Shown in pieces: positions 56,489 through 64,000 of a stretch of DNA of 64,000 bases (positions are counted from its first letter, which is position 1; each line of letters starts with the position of its first letter). Made by a program: the position numbers and the translations under genes. Source of the stretch: Saccharibacillus qingshengii (lineage in GTDB: Bacteria; Bacillota; Bacilli; Paenibacillales; Paenibacillaceae); assembly GCF_013185195.1 (NCBI RefSeq), contig NZ_JAAZWC010000016.1:1-64000 (forward strand), read 5' to 3'. The notes beneath the pieces are model-generated. The model was not told the origin of the DNA. It saw only the letters and a list, made by a program, of their open reading frames with translations, and ran no database searches.

Positions 56489-57481
56489 ATGAGCCAATCA
56501 CGAATAACGAGCTACGACGAACTGATCCGGGTACGCATGGCGATGTCTTTTCCGCTGCGCTGGGTCAACAGCTACCTGCTGCAGGGCGAAGACGGATGGA
56601 CGATCGTGGATCCCGGTCCCCGTTCGGCCGAGAACGAGGCGGCCTGGGACGCGGCGCTGGGCGAGTTGAATATCCGTCCGCAGGAGATCGCTTCGATCGT
56701 GCTGACGCATCATCATCCCGATCATTACGGCCTAGCCGGATGGCTGCAGCAGCGAAGCGGCGCCCAGGTGTGGATGTCGAAGGCGGCAAGTGAAGCGGCT
56801 TGGCGGAATTGGGGCCGTATACCGGATGAAGCCGGAGCTTCGGGATTCGTCGGGGATTCGCTCGCGCTATACCGTCTTCACGGAATGCCTGACGACCGTA
56901 TGGCGCAGCTGCCGGAGCATTTGGCGGGGTTTCGGGCGCAGGTTGAACCCCAGCCCGAAATTACCGTTATCGAAGCCCGACTGCCGATCCGTTTCGGCGG
57001 CCGTCTCTGGCAGCCGATCGAGACGGGCGGTCATGCCGACGGACATTTGTCTTTCTATGAAGAAAAGACAGGGCTGATCCTGTGCGGGGATGCGGTGCTG
57101 CCGCGGATCTCCCCGAATATTTCGTACACGCCCGGAGGAGACGAACATCCGCTTCGCTCTTATCTGGACGGGCTTCGGAAGTTGGGAGAGCTTCGGGTGA
57201 GCCAAGCTTTCCCCGGCCATCGCGATCCGTTCGGGAAGTTCGAAGACCGAACCCGGCAGCTGCTGGATCATCACGAAGAGCGGCTGGAGCGGATGCTGAA
57301 GCTGCTGCACGGCGAACCGCAGACGGCTTACGGAATCTGCATGGCAGTGTTCGGCGATTCGCTGGGTATCCATCAGCTGCGTTTTGCGCTGTCGGAGACA
57401 ATTGCGCATCTGGTCGAGTTGGAAGACCGCGGACAAGCCAAACGCTTCGGCCAGGAAGAAATTCGTTTCGGCCTGATCTGA
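56489..57481 (+). CDS. Metallo-beta-lactamase fold hydrolase
   Basis: A 330-residue MBL-fold protein: metal motif THHHPDHYG (His74, His76, Asp78, His79), later GHADGHLSFY and LCGDAVL, and a final GHRDPFG. N-terminal FPLRWVNSYLLQGEDGWTIVDPG is typical. The C-terminal half (about 230-330) is a winged-helix-like tail like those in MBL hydrolases (LACTB2-like, glyoxalase-II-like). Follows the kinase gene by 20 nt, possible operon. Substrate unknown. Confidence 0.85.
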   Translation: MSQSRITSYDELIRVRMAMSFPLRWVNSYLLQGEDGWTIVDPGPRSAENEAAWDAALGELNIRPQEIASIVLTHHHPDHYGLAGWLQQRSGAQVWMSKAASEAAWRNWGRIPDEAGASGFVGDSLALYRLHGMPDDRMAQLPEHLAGFRAQVEPQPEITVIEARLPIRFGGRLWQPIETGGHADGHLSFYEEKTGLILCGDAVLPRISPNISYTPGGDEHPLRSYLDGLRKLGELRVSQAFPGHRDPFGKFEDRTRQLLDHHEERLERMLKLLHGEPQTAYGICMAVFGDSLGIHQLRFALSETIAHLVELEDRGQAKRFGQEEIRFGLI

Positions 57482-57523
57482 ACAGTTCGAGGATCTGCAG
57501 CCTGGAAAGTCCCAAGAAATGAA

Positions 57524-57581
57524 GCTTCACCCCAAAAAGCTTTCGACTCCCTAGGGGAGCGAAAGCTTTTTGGGGTGAAGC
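57524..57581. terminator. Very long perfect hairpin after the MBL gene
   Basis: A 22-bp perfect stem (57524-57545 with 57560-57581) is extended by CTCCC/GGGAG, about 27 bp in all. It begins 42 nt after the MBL stop. No T-run follows directly; a second, weaker stem (GCTTTC/GAAAGG) and T6 (57603-57609) come after. It is probably a strong terminator, but other roles are possible. Confidence 0.65.
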
Positions 57582-57584
57582 CTG

Positions 57585-57924
57585 GCTTTCAAAAGAAAGG
57601 GGCTTTTTTCACGTGCCAAAAGTCATTAAAAATAATACTTAAAATATTGGATTTCGATTGGTTAGTTCTTTTGAACGAGGTTTATATAAAAGGAGCCGAC
57701 AACTATATTTGCCTCAAAAAGATTACGAGAAATATAAATTAACAAAAAAATTGGACAAAATTTCAATTCTCGTTTCAAGAAAAACAATTTAGAAAATTTA
57801 AAATTTGTGTGATCCAAATTCATGAAGCCTGCGTTTCATGACATGTAAGCAGCACAAACACATAAGGAAACAACGGAAATCAGGAAATAACAAAAATTCA
57901 GATAAACAAATGGAGGAATTGACA
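57585..57924. promoter_or_regulatory. AT-rich leader of the stalk-domain gene
   Basis: This 340-nt segment is far richer in A and T than the rest of the window. TTGGTT (57658-57663) and TTTATA/TATATA (57681-57688) may be a promoter. TCATGAA (57820-57826) and TTCATGA (57835-57841) form an inverted repeat, followed by an A-rich, probably unstructured leader and GGAGG 8 nt before the ATG. AT-rich upstream regions and long leaders are typical of strongly expressed surface-protein genes. Confidence 0.5.
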
Positions 57925-59655
57925 ATGTTTAAAATGTTCAATAACAAAAATCTTAATTCGAAGAAATTTGACGCTAAGAAATTGGTTATGCCGGTACTTG
58001 GATTGGCTCTGATCGTACCTACGGTAGCGGGAGCGGCTCCGGCCCAAGCTGCCACAACGACAACAACGAGCATTGCAGCCGCCGCCGCGCAGATGACAAC
58101 CATGAAGGCTTCGACTACGACGCCTGCGGTTGAACTGAGATCGGCTCTCGATCATCTCCTGTCCGAACATTATCAACTGGCCGTCGATTCGATGATCAAA
58201 GCCTACGAAGGTTCGCCTGATGCAGCCGCTTCTTTCGCCGCACTGAACCAGAACGCAAGCGACATGCTGCCGGCGATCGAATCGCTGTACGGCAAAGAAG
58301 GCGCAGCCGAATTCGGACGCATCTTCAGTGCCCACAACAAAGCGACCGACGATCTGGTCAAAGCGCAAAAAGCCGGCAATATGGCGGGCGTACAATCGGC
58401 TGAAGCCAACATCGAGAAATTTGTCAAAGAATTCTCGGCTTTCCTTGGAACAGCAACGGGCGGCAAACTGCCGCAGGCTACAGCTGAAAAAGTGATTCGT
58501 CTCCACGAAGATCAAGTCCAGGAAGCTTTCGATAAATATGTAGCGGGCGACTTCTCCGGCGCATACATGTCTTACCGTACAGGCCTGAACACGATGTTCA
58601 CGATCAGCGAAGCGCTGTCGACGGCAATCGTGACGCAGATGCCGGAGAAATTCCAGAACACGAAATCCGATACGCCTGCCGGCGATCTGAGATCCGCTCT
58701 GAACTATCTGTTCGCGGAACACTTCGCACTGGCTACCCTGCAAATGCAGGAGCAGTATGACGGCATGAGCGCCAGCAGCAGCGCGCTTGTAACGGCTGAA
58801 GCCGGCAACACCAAAGACTTCAAAGCGGCGATCGCTTCGGTCTACGGCAATGCGGGAGCGGACCAGTTCGAGAAACTGTGGACAACCGACCACATTAACG
58901 TACAGGCGCAGTATGTAGCGGCTGTGAAGAGCGGAGACCAAGCGGCCATTACGGCAGCCAAAGCTCAAATCACGAAATTCACCAAAGAAATGGCAGCCTT
59001 CTTGAACGCGGCAACTGAGAACCGTATTCCGGAAGCCGGAGCTATGGCCGGACTGACTGCGCATGAAGACCAAGTGCAGAAAGTTCTGGATCAATACGCA
59101 GCCAAAGATTACACGGGTTCGTACAAAACGGAGCGCGAAGGCTATGCCCTGATGTTCGATGTCGGCAAACTGCTGAGCGGCGCAATCGTGGACCAATACA
59201 ACCCTAAATTCCAGGAACCGGCTATGACACCGGCACCTACGACTCCGGCAACCCCTGCACCAATGCCGGGTAAAATGATGACGGTCAAAATGCAGATTGG
59301 AAGCCCGAACCTGACGCTGAACGGCAAAACGACCAAGATGGATACGATGCCGCGCGTTTGGGATAACACCACTTATGTACCGCTGCGCTTCCTGAGCGAA
59401 GGAATCGGCGCCCAAGTCAAATGGAATAAAAAAGCGAACGAAGTGACGGTGATGGCCGGCAAAGACACGCTGAAATTCTGGTTGGGCAAAGACTTCATGG
59501 AAGTCAACGGCAAAAGACAGGCGATCGGCCACGAAGTCTTCGCGGACGAGAACGGCAGAACTGTAGTACCGCTTCGTTTCATCACGGGCCTGCTGGGCTG
59601 GGACTTCAACGTCAACAGCAGTAACTGGATGATCACGCTGACGAAATCGATGTAA
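57925..59655 (+). CDS. Secreted protein: two tandem His-rich helical repeats plus copper amine oxidase-type stalk domain
   Basis: A 576-residue exported protein. Signal peptide to about residue 42 (GAAPAQA). Two homologous helical domains (about 69-243 and 253-429) each carry three histidines in matching places: H82, H137, H194 and H266, H323, H380, with spacing of 55-57 residues; they sit in SEH/AEH and HEDQV motifs. A Pro/Thr linker (430-450) joins a C-terminal copper-amine-oxidase N-terminal-like (stalk) domain (LTLNGKTTKMDTMPRVWDNTTYVPLRFL). Four-helix bundles with such His patterns suggest metal binding, hemerythrin-like. Leader is AT-rich. Confidence 0.72.
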   Translation: MFKMFNNKNLNSKKFDAKKLVMPVLGLALIVPTVAGAAPAQAATTTTTSIAAAAAQMTTMKASTTTPAVELRSALDHLLSEHYQLAVDSMIKAYEGSPDAAASFAALNQNASDMLPAIESLYGKEGAAEFGRIFSAHNKATDDLVKAQKAGNMAGVQSAEANIEKFVKEFSAFLGTATGGKLPQATAEKVIRLHEDQVQEAFDKYVAGDFSGAYMSYRTGLNTMFTISEALSTAIVTQMPEKFQNTKSDTPAGDLRSALNYLFAEHFALATLQMQEQYDGMSASSSALVTAEAGNTKDFKAAIASVYGNAGADQFEKLWTTDHINVQAQYVAAVKSGDQAAITAAKAQITKFTKEMAAFLNAATENRIPEAGAMAGLTAHEDQVQKVLDQYAAKDYTGSYKTEREGYALMFDVGKLLSGAIVDQYNPKFQEPAMTPAPTTPATPAPMPGKMMTVKMQIGSPNLTLNGKTTKMDTMPRVWDNTTYVPLRFLSEGIGAQVKWNKKANEVTVMAGKDTLKFWLGKDFMEVNGKRQAIGHEVFADENGRTVVPLRFITGLLGWDFNVNSSNWMITLTKSM

Positions 59656-59704
59656 GCTTCGCCATTTCGTCCGGATAAGAAATTTTTCGCAAAACGTTCA
59701 AAAC

Positions 59705-59743
59705 AGCCGCGGGGCTCGCTTAGTCAAGGAGCCCCGCGGCTTT
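59705..59743 (+). terminator. Rho-independent terminator
   Basis: AGCCGCGGGGCTC pairs with GAGCCCCGCGGCT around an 11-nt loop, then TTT. It ends the stalk-domain gene. Confidence 0.8.
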
Positions 59744-59884
59744 ATGCGTATTTAAAGTTTCAAAAAGCGATTTTTCCTTTTTGACGACAAAGGGATCCTC
59801 CTGTACGCTAACGGTAGAAAAACTTCATAAACGGCGAAGAAGCGGAAGTCTTCCGCGGATTCCCGAAACAGGAGGAGGATCCTT

Positions 59885-60037
59885 ATGTTTGAGAGAAAAT
59901 CCGGCCTTTATGAAGAATGGTACGATTACGACGATTATTATGACGATGTGCTGAGAGGGTATGTCGATTCGACAGACGACGATTTCGAAGAGGTCCGTAT
60001 TCGTGAAGACGAAGAAGCGGAAATCAAGTCGATGTAA
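59885..60037 (+). CDS. Small 50-residue acidic protein
   Basis: An ORF of 50 codons, with a very strong AGGAGGAGGA site 7-9 nt before the ATG. The product is acidic and tyrosine-rich (EEWYDYDDYYDDVLRGYVD, DDDFEEVRIREDEEAE), without a signal peptide. Its own terminator follows at 60069. It is probably a real small protein, of unknown function; the Asp/Tyr clusters could bind cations. Confidence 0.7.
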   Translation: MFERKSGLYEEWYDYDDYYDDVLRGYVDSTDDDFEEVRIREDEEAEIKSM

Positions 60038-60068
60038 GTAGGAAGACAGAAGATAAGGATAAATATTC

Positions 60069-60100
60069 AAGAGGATTCCTCCAAAAGGAATCCTCTTTTT
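60069..60100 (+). terminator. Rho-independent terminator of the 50-residue gene
   Basis: AAGAGGATTCCT pairs with AGGAATCCTCTT around CCAAA, followed by TTT. Confidence 0.9.
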
Positions 60101-60236
60101 CGATTTTATCCCTAAACAGGTATACAATATCCATAGAAACGTTTTAAAACCTTTTTTTACCGAAATTGTGTGACTCGAGGTTTAGACGGCAATCCGGTTG
60201 CAAGGCACTGATCGGATCAGGAATAGGAGAGAAGCC

Positions 60237-61022
60237 ATGAGATTCAAACCTCAGAACGAACTGGAAAAAGCTTTGTCCGCCGCTGTGGAAGATCCGTCGC
60301 GGAGAAGAGAGTTCTATGAGGAGCTTCAGCATTCGGAGCTGTATACGCTGCACATGGACGGGGAAGCGAAAACGGAGAACGGAAGGCTTCCCGAGCATAC
60401 AGCCATTCGACTGCCGAGTCTGGAAGTGGCAGGCAGCCTATATCTGCCCGTATTCAGTTCGCTGAAGATGCTGCAGCAGTTTCTCGATTGCGAAATGCAG
60501 TATGTATCGATGAATGCGATGGATCTGTTCAGACGGGTGCAAGGCTCCGATGTCTGGCTGAACCCTGGCGGAGAGTTCGCCAAATCGTTTTCTGCCGCCG
60601 AAATCGAATCGATTCTAGACGGAAGTCTGCTGGGTCCTCCTTCAAGCTATACCCTCGATCCGGAGACCGCGATCATTCTGGGAAACCCGGACTCCGAACC
60701 GAATGATCTGCTGAATGAACTGACCGAAATCTTTCTCGGACTGCCCAATGTGAAGTTGGCGTACCATGCGCATCACTTCAATCCCAAGACCGGCGAGCCG
60801 CCGCATACGCTGATTGCCGTGCAAGCGGACGGGGACTGGAACGAAGTCGTCCGGGCCGCCGGCAGTCGGCCTTCCGCATCCCGGGTGTCCGCATCCCGGG
60901 CGTCCGATCCGCCTGTCGATTTTCTTCGTTTGGACGGCCGAAGCGGACTCGATGCCTATTTCGAAGCGGAAGGCGAACCGTTTTACCGCAAACGCAGTCG
61001 CAGCAAGCTGTTCGTCCGCTGA
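60237..61022 (+). CDS. SseB-like protein
   Basis: A 261-residue protein with the SseB N-terminal fold (NELEKALSAAVEDPSRRREFYEELQHSELY; LPSLEVAGSLYLPVFSSLKML; VSMNAMDLFRRV with LNPGGEFAKSF) and a C-terminal SseB domain (EPNDLLNELTEIFLGLPNVKLAY). SseB is linked to serine sensitivity and thiosulfate sulfurtransferase regulation in E. coli, but its mechanism is unknown. A small tandem duplication within codes SRVSASRAS (about residues 213-222). AGGAGAGAAGCC precedes the ATG. Confidence 0.82.
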   Translation: MRFKPQNELEKALSAAVEDPSRRREFYEELQHSELYTLHMDGEAKTENGRLPEHTAIRLPSLEVAGSLYLPVFSSLKMLQQFLDCEMQYVSMNAMDLFRRVQGSDVWLNPGGEFAKSFSAAEIESILDGSLLGPPSSYTLDPETAIILGNPDSEPNDLLNELTEIFLGLPNVKLAYHAHHFNPKTGEPPHTLIAVQADGDWNEVVRAAGSRPSASRVSASRASDPPVDFLRLDGRSGLDAYFEAEGEPFYRKRSRSKLFVR

Positions 61023-61047
61023 CACCGCCGGGCCGCTCGTTTCCAAG

Positions 61048-61100
61048 CGCGCCGAACGGGAGTGATCCACGAAGGATCACTCCCGTTCGGCGCGTTTTTT
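61048..61100 (+). terminator. Rho-independent terminator
   Basis: A 21-bp stem (61048-61068 with 61074-61094) around ACGAA is followed by T6. It also separates the convergent YutG-type gene. Confidence 0.9.
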
Positions 61101-61132
61101 GCGTGAATCCGATCTGGAGTTTGGGGAATTGT

Positions 61133-61729
61133 TCAATCGTCTCCCGGTTCTTTGGGCAGCTCGATCTCGACTTCGCGTTCGCTCTGCTTGTTGTGGGCGA
61201 TCCGGCTGCTGGCGGCCGCAGCGATCGCGCCGACGATATCGTCGAGAAACGTATGGACAGGGCCGAGACTTTTGTCGTTCAGCCGCTCGAGCGCGCCGGG
61301 TTTCAGCTTGTCGACATAACCGAAGTTGGTGAGGCCGATGCTGCCGTAGACATTGACGATCGACAGCGCCAGAATTTCATCCACGCCGTACAACCCTTCG
61401 TCGTTTTGGATCATTTCCTGCAGCGGCGACAGCAGCTTGCCTTCTTCGGCCAGTACATCCAACTGGATGCCCGTCAGAACGGCATTTTGGACTTCGCGTT
61501 TTTCGAGTACTTTTTCCACGTTATGCACGCATTCTTCCATCGTCAGCTCGGGGTAATATTTTTTTTGCAGAAAAAGAACGAGTTCCGCGATTTCTTCGAT
61601 CGTGACGCCGCGCTTCGTCAGCCAGCTGCGGGTCGCTTCGGCTACTTTTCGGCTGTTGAGCGAGTATTTCTGGCTTTCGGGCATCCCCATTTTTTCTTCT
61701 TTGGGTGTCGGTTTTTCGGGAGTTTGCAT
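61133..61729 (-). CDS. Phosphatidylglycerophosphatase A-type protein (YutG-like)
   Basis: A 198-residue protein matching the YutG/PgpA-like family: TKRGVTIEEIAELVLFLQKKY, TMEECVHNVEKVLEKREVQNAVLTGIQLDVLAEEGKL and DKSLGPVHTFLDDIVGAIAAAASSRIAHN. These proteins dephosphorylate phosphatidylglycerophosphate or are cytosolic homologues of it. The ATG at 61729 follows GAGGTGA by 5 nt; an open frame reaches 61804 without a site. Not membrane-bound, so its exact role is uncertain. Confidence 0.85.
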   Translation of the reverse strand: MQTPEKPTPKEEKMGMPESQKYSLNSRKVAEATRSWLTKRGVTIEEIAELVLFLQKKYYPELTMEECVHNVEKVLEKREVQNAVLTGIQLDVLAEEGKLLSPLQEMIQNDEGLYGVDEILALSIVNVYGSIGLTNFGYVDKLKPGALERLNDKSLGPVHTFLDDIVGAIAAAASSRIAHNKQSEREVEIELPKEPGDD

Positions 61730-61942
61730 GACAGTCACCTCGGATTTCTCAGAGTAAAGTGAATTCCGGCGCGGATTCGCACTTGATCGACGAATCTGTG
61801 CCATCTATCTAACATGTGTACATATTCGCCGCCGCTGAAACAAAATCCCGCTTCAAGGCCGAAGACATGTGCGCGGAGCGGCCGAGTTTGTTAAAATGAA
61901 AACAACGAAGCGTCGAACAGACGGATACGGGAGGTCAACGAA

Positions 61943-62701
61943 GTGAGCAGGAACGACAGAAAGCCGGACGAGATTCGTCCGGTCACCTTGGAGATCGGCA
62001 CGAACAAATACGCCGAAGGCTCGGTTACGATTCAGGTTGGGGATACGAAAGTGATCTGCAACGCCACGATTGAAGAGAAAGTCCCGCCATTTATGAAAGG
62101 GCAGGGACGGGGCTGGGTAACGGCCGAATATTCCATGCTGCCCCGGGCGACGCATACGCGCAATATCCGCGAAGCGGCCAAAGGCAAACTGGGCGGCCGG
62201 ACGATGGAGATCCAGCGTCTGATTGCCCGTGCGCTGCGTTCGGTCGTCGATCTGCAGGCGCTCGGCGAACGGACGATCATCGTCGATTGCGATGTGATTC
62301 AGGCGGACGGCGGCACCCGGACGACTTCGATCACCGGAGCTTTTGTAGCCATGTGCCTTGCGGTCAACAAACTGGAAGCCCAGGGGAAGCTCAAACGTTA
62401 TCCGATTACGGATTTCCTGGCTTCCGTAAGCGTCGGCGTGGTTGGAGAAGAAGCGCTGCTTGATCTGCGGTACGAAGAAGATTCTGCTGCAAAAGTAGAT
62501 ATGAACGTAGTGATGACAGGTTCCGGAGAATTTGTCGAGCTGCAGGGAACCGGCGAAGAGCGTCCGTTCAGCCGCACCGAGTTGAACCGGATGCTGGAAC
62601 TCGGCGAGGCGGGCGTCCGGCAGATGATCGCGATACAGACCGAAATCTTGGGCGCAAACGCGCTGAAGATCGGCAATCACGAAATCGGAGGGTTGGCATG
62701 A
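61943..62701 (+). CDS. rph: Ribonuclease PH
   Basis: A 252-residue RNase PH: phosphate-dependent 3'-5' exonuclease that trims tRNA 3' ends. Motifs: [107 protein letters not shown] start at 61943 following GGGAGGTC. It overlaps rdgB by 4 nt. The rph-rdgB order is typical of Firmicutes. Confidence 0.96.
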   Translation: MSRNDRKPDEIRPVTLEIGTNKYAEGSVTIQVGDTKVICNATIEEKVPPFMKGQGRGWVTAEYSMLPRATHTRNIREAAKGKLGGRTMEIQRLIARALRSVVDLQALGERTIIVDCDVIQADGGTRTTSITGAFVAMCLAVNKLEAQGKLKRYPITDFLASVSVGVVGEEALLDLRYEEDSAAKVDMNVVMTGSGEFVELQGTGEERPFSRTELNRMLELGEAGVRQMIAIQTEILGANALKIGNHEIGGLA

Positions 62702-63339
62702 ACGGAGCAGCAGACGGTTTGAATGAAAAACGGGAAATTGTCGTCGTCGCCACCCGCAATATGGGCAAAGTACGTGAATTCAGACATGCACTGGAGCCGC
62801 TTGGCAAAGAAGTACGCAGCCTGCACGAGTATCCGGAAGCTCCTGAAGTCGAAGAAGACGGCAGTACCTTTGCGGAGAATGCTTTCAAAAAAGCCAAAGA
62901 AATCGGTGACTTCCTGAAGCTGCCCGTGTTGGCCGACGATTCCGGCTTGTGCGTCGAGCTGCTGAATGGGGAACCCGGCATTTATTCGGCCCGCTACGCC
63001 GGTGAACACGGCAACGACGCGGCCAACAACGCGAAGCTGATGGACGAGCTGATGCGTCTTCGCCAGGGAGACGATACGGAGCAGCCGCTGCTGAGTCCGG
63101 CCCGGTTCGTCTGCGCGCTGGTGCTGTACGATCCGGCGACAGGCCGCGGCCTGGAAGCCGAAGGCGAAGTCGAAGGCTGGATCACTTCGGAAACGGCGGG
63201 TGCCGGAGGATTCGGCTACGATCCGCTGTTCTTCGTGCCGCAGTACGAGCGGACGATGGCGGAGCTGAACGTCGAAGAGAAACAGCGGATCAGCCACCGC
63301 GGAGAAGCTCTGAAACGCCTGCTGGACAAGTTGAACTGA
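62698..63339 (+). CDS. rdgB: XTP/dITP diphosphatase (RdgB/HAM1 family)
   Basis: A 213-residue HAM1/RdgB protein: [96 protein letters not shown] and HRGEALKRL. It hydrolyses XTP and dITP to monophosphates, cleaning the nucleotide pool. The start overlaps rph by 4 nt. N-terminal 15 residues are variable. A bidirectional terminator follows. Confidence 0.95.
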   Translation: MNGAADGLNEKREIVVVATRNMGKVREFRHALEPLGKEVRSLHEYPEAPEVEEDGSTFAENAFKKAKEIGDFLKLPVLADDSGLCVELLNGEPGIYSARYAGEHGNDAANNAKLMDELMRLRQGDDTEQPLLSPARFVCALVLYDPATGRGLEAEGEVEGWITSETAGAGGFGYDPLFFVPQYERTMAELNVEEKQRISHRGEALKRLLDKLN

Positions 63340-63381
63340 AAAAGCGCGGAAACGAAGAGTCTTTTCGTTTCCGCGCTTTTT
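63339..63381. terminator. Bidirectional rho-independent terminator
   Basis: AAAAAGCGCGGAAACGAA pairs with TTCGTTTCCGCGCTTTTT. It lies between rdgB and the convergent DUF342/FapA gene. Confidence 0.9.
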
Positions 63382-63447
63382 GGTGGATGGGAGGCAGGAT
63401 CGAGATCTCTTGATTGTCGGCCGGTGCTGTCCGCAGCAGGCAGACAA

Positions 63448-64000
63448 TCAGCCCGTAACGGCGGCCGCGTCCGGCTCCGGGACGCCGAACGTATAATCCT
63501 GGACCAGGCTCCAGATTTCGCGATGAAGGGTGCCGACAGAGATTTTCCCTTCGAACATCCGGTGAACGCAGATACTTTTGCCGGCCCGAAGCATGCACGG
63601 GGCGCCGCCGGCGCTGCCGACAATACGGGCATGGATACGTTCTTCGGCTTCAAGCGCAGAGCCGCGGCAGACCGAGGCCGGATGCCCGAAAAGAATCGAA
63701 CCCGTCGCATACAAATCGCTCTGCATTACGCCTTCGCGGTGAATCGTAATGTCTCCGTTCGACTTGACGGTACTGGTCTGGCAGCGCGACAATTCAACCC
63801 CCGATTCGCCCTGCTGCATATCGGTCATAAAAGAATGTTCCCGTTCAAGACCGGCCTGCAGGCGAAGCAGGGTATCTTCGTCCAGCGATTCGATCATCTG
63901 GGCGGGAGAGAGCATCAGATTCAGGTCGTCGGCAAACGCATTGGAAGCTCCGCCGGTACTGCGCTGGACCGTAACAAGCACTTGAAGCAGTTCCCGGATA
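63448..64000 (-). CDS. FapA/DUF342-type protein (3' part; runs off the window)
   Basis: The 3' end of a larger gene; the frame is open to the window edge and continues through IRELLQVLVTVQRSTGGA. The visible 184 codons match the C-terminal half of FapA/DUF342 proteins, with the parallel beta-helix-like repeats: STVKSNGDITIHREGVMQSDLYATGSILFGHP, CRGSALEAEERIHARIVGSAGG and SICVHRMFEGKISVG. DUF342/FapA proteins localise or regulate flagellar and surface-structure proteins, and occur widely in Firmicutes. The start is not in the window. Confidence 0.75.
   Translation of the reverse strand, partial: IRELLQVLVTVQRSTGGASNAFADDLNLMLSPAQMIESLDEDTLLRLQAGLEREHSFMTDMQQGESGVELSRCQTSTVKSNGDITIHREGVMQSDLYATGSILFGHPASVCRGSALEAEERIHARIVGSAGGAPCMLRAGKSICVHRMFEGKISVGTLHREIWSLVQDYTFGVPEPDAAAVTG

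Noticed and set aside
57898-59532. Antisense frame over the His-repeat stalk protein
   Set aside because: Sense product has signal peptide, repeats and a stalk domain; antisense lacks any such features and no ribosome site was seen.
1-64000. CRISPR arrays, rRNA, tRNA, prophage or insertion sequences
   Set aside because: No regularly spaced identical repeats with unique spacers, no cloverleaf-like or rRNA segments, and no transposase or phage motifs were found by reading.

Overview
The window looks like a chromosomal stretch from a moderately GC-rich, spore-former-type Firmicute, most likely a member of the Paenibacillaceae (Paenibacillus or Saccharibacillus-like). The evidence is strong AGGAGG-type ribosome binding sites on nearly every gene, frequent GTG and TTG starts, Firmicute families (FusB-type EF-G-binding protein, GbsR-like regulator, YutG-type phosphatase, rph-rdgB pair), many glycosidases with AraC partners, and secreted proteins with copper-amine-oxidase-type stalk domains. 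The genus is an inference. I saw no rRNA, tRNA, CRISPR array, insertion sequence or prophage. Most of the window is ordinary accessory chromosome with small operons and isolated genes.

Layout. 1-3.3 kb: NTF2-like protein, acetyltransferase, alpha/beta hydrolase, DinB protein and a FusB-like EF-G-binding protein. 3.4-9.4 kb: two ABC-2 export systems, each with its own TetR regulator and recognisable operators. 9.4-12 kb: unknown protein, acetyltransferase, C39-like peptidase, membrane-anchored SRPBCC protein. 12-17 kb: AraC regulator, GH30 glycosidase and GH36 alpha-galactosidase. 17-23 kb: repeats and small enzymes (phosphoesterase, phosphoglycerate-mutase-like, GrpB, VOC, isochorismatase-like). 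22.9-26.7 kb: AraC regulator and GH78 alpha-L-rhamnosidase. 26.8-31.6 kb: small unknown genes, including two reading frames each broken by one in-frame stop. 31.7-38.9 kb: shikimate kinase, RidA, a ~290-bp palindromic element, a fused trehalose-6-phosphate synthase/phosphatase, a TIMP/NTR-like surface protein and small unknown proteins.

39.2-44.8 kb is a flavin-dependent catabolic cluster: HxlR and MarR regulators, two LLM monooxygenases of the NtaA/SnaA/DszA type, a nitroreductase and a Gfo/Idh/MocA oxidoreductase. The same ATTTAG-N4-CTAAAT palindrome overlaps both promoter regions, which suggests one MarR regulon. 45.2-52.0 kb holds a GbsR-like regulator diverging from a CUT1 ABC importer (two permeases, binding lipoprotein, no ATPase), followed by a HAD phosphatase, an SMR exporter and a metallophosphoesterase. 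Together these hint at uptake and hydrolysis of a phosphodiester such as glycerophosphocholine, but a terminator separates the importer from the hydrolases and the substrate is not proven. 52-57.5 kb: GNAT-Nudix fusion, DUF429 protein, methyltransferase, soluble hybrid histidine kinase, metallo-beta-lactamase-fold hydrolase.

57.5-60.1 kb is the most unusual locus: an AT-rich leader precedes a secreted protein with two tandem helical domains, each carrying the same three spaced histidines, joined to a copper-amine-oxidase-type stalk domain; a separate 50-residue, very acidic protein follows. 60.2-64 kb is conserved housekeeping: SseB-like protein, YutG-type phosphatidylglycerophosphatase, RNase PH, XTP/ITP pyrophosphatase and the 3' part of a FapA/DUF342 gene that runs off the window.

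Functions were assigned by reading motifs and family resemblance only; no searches were run.
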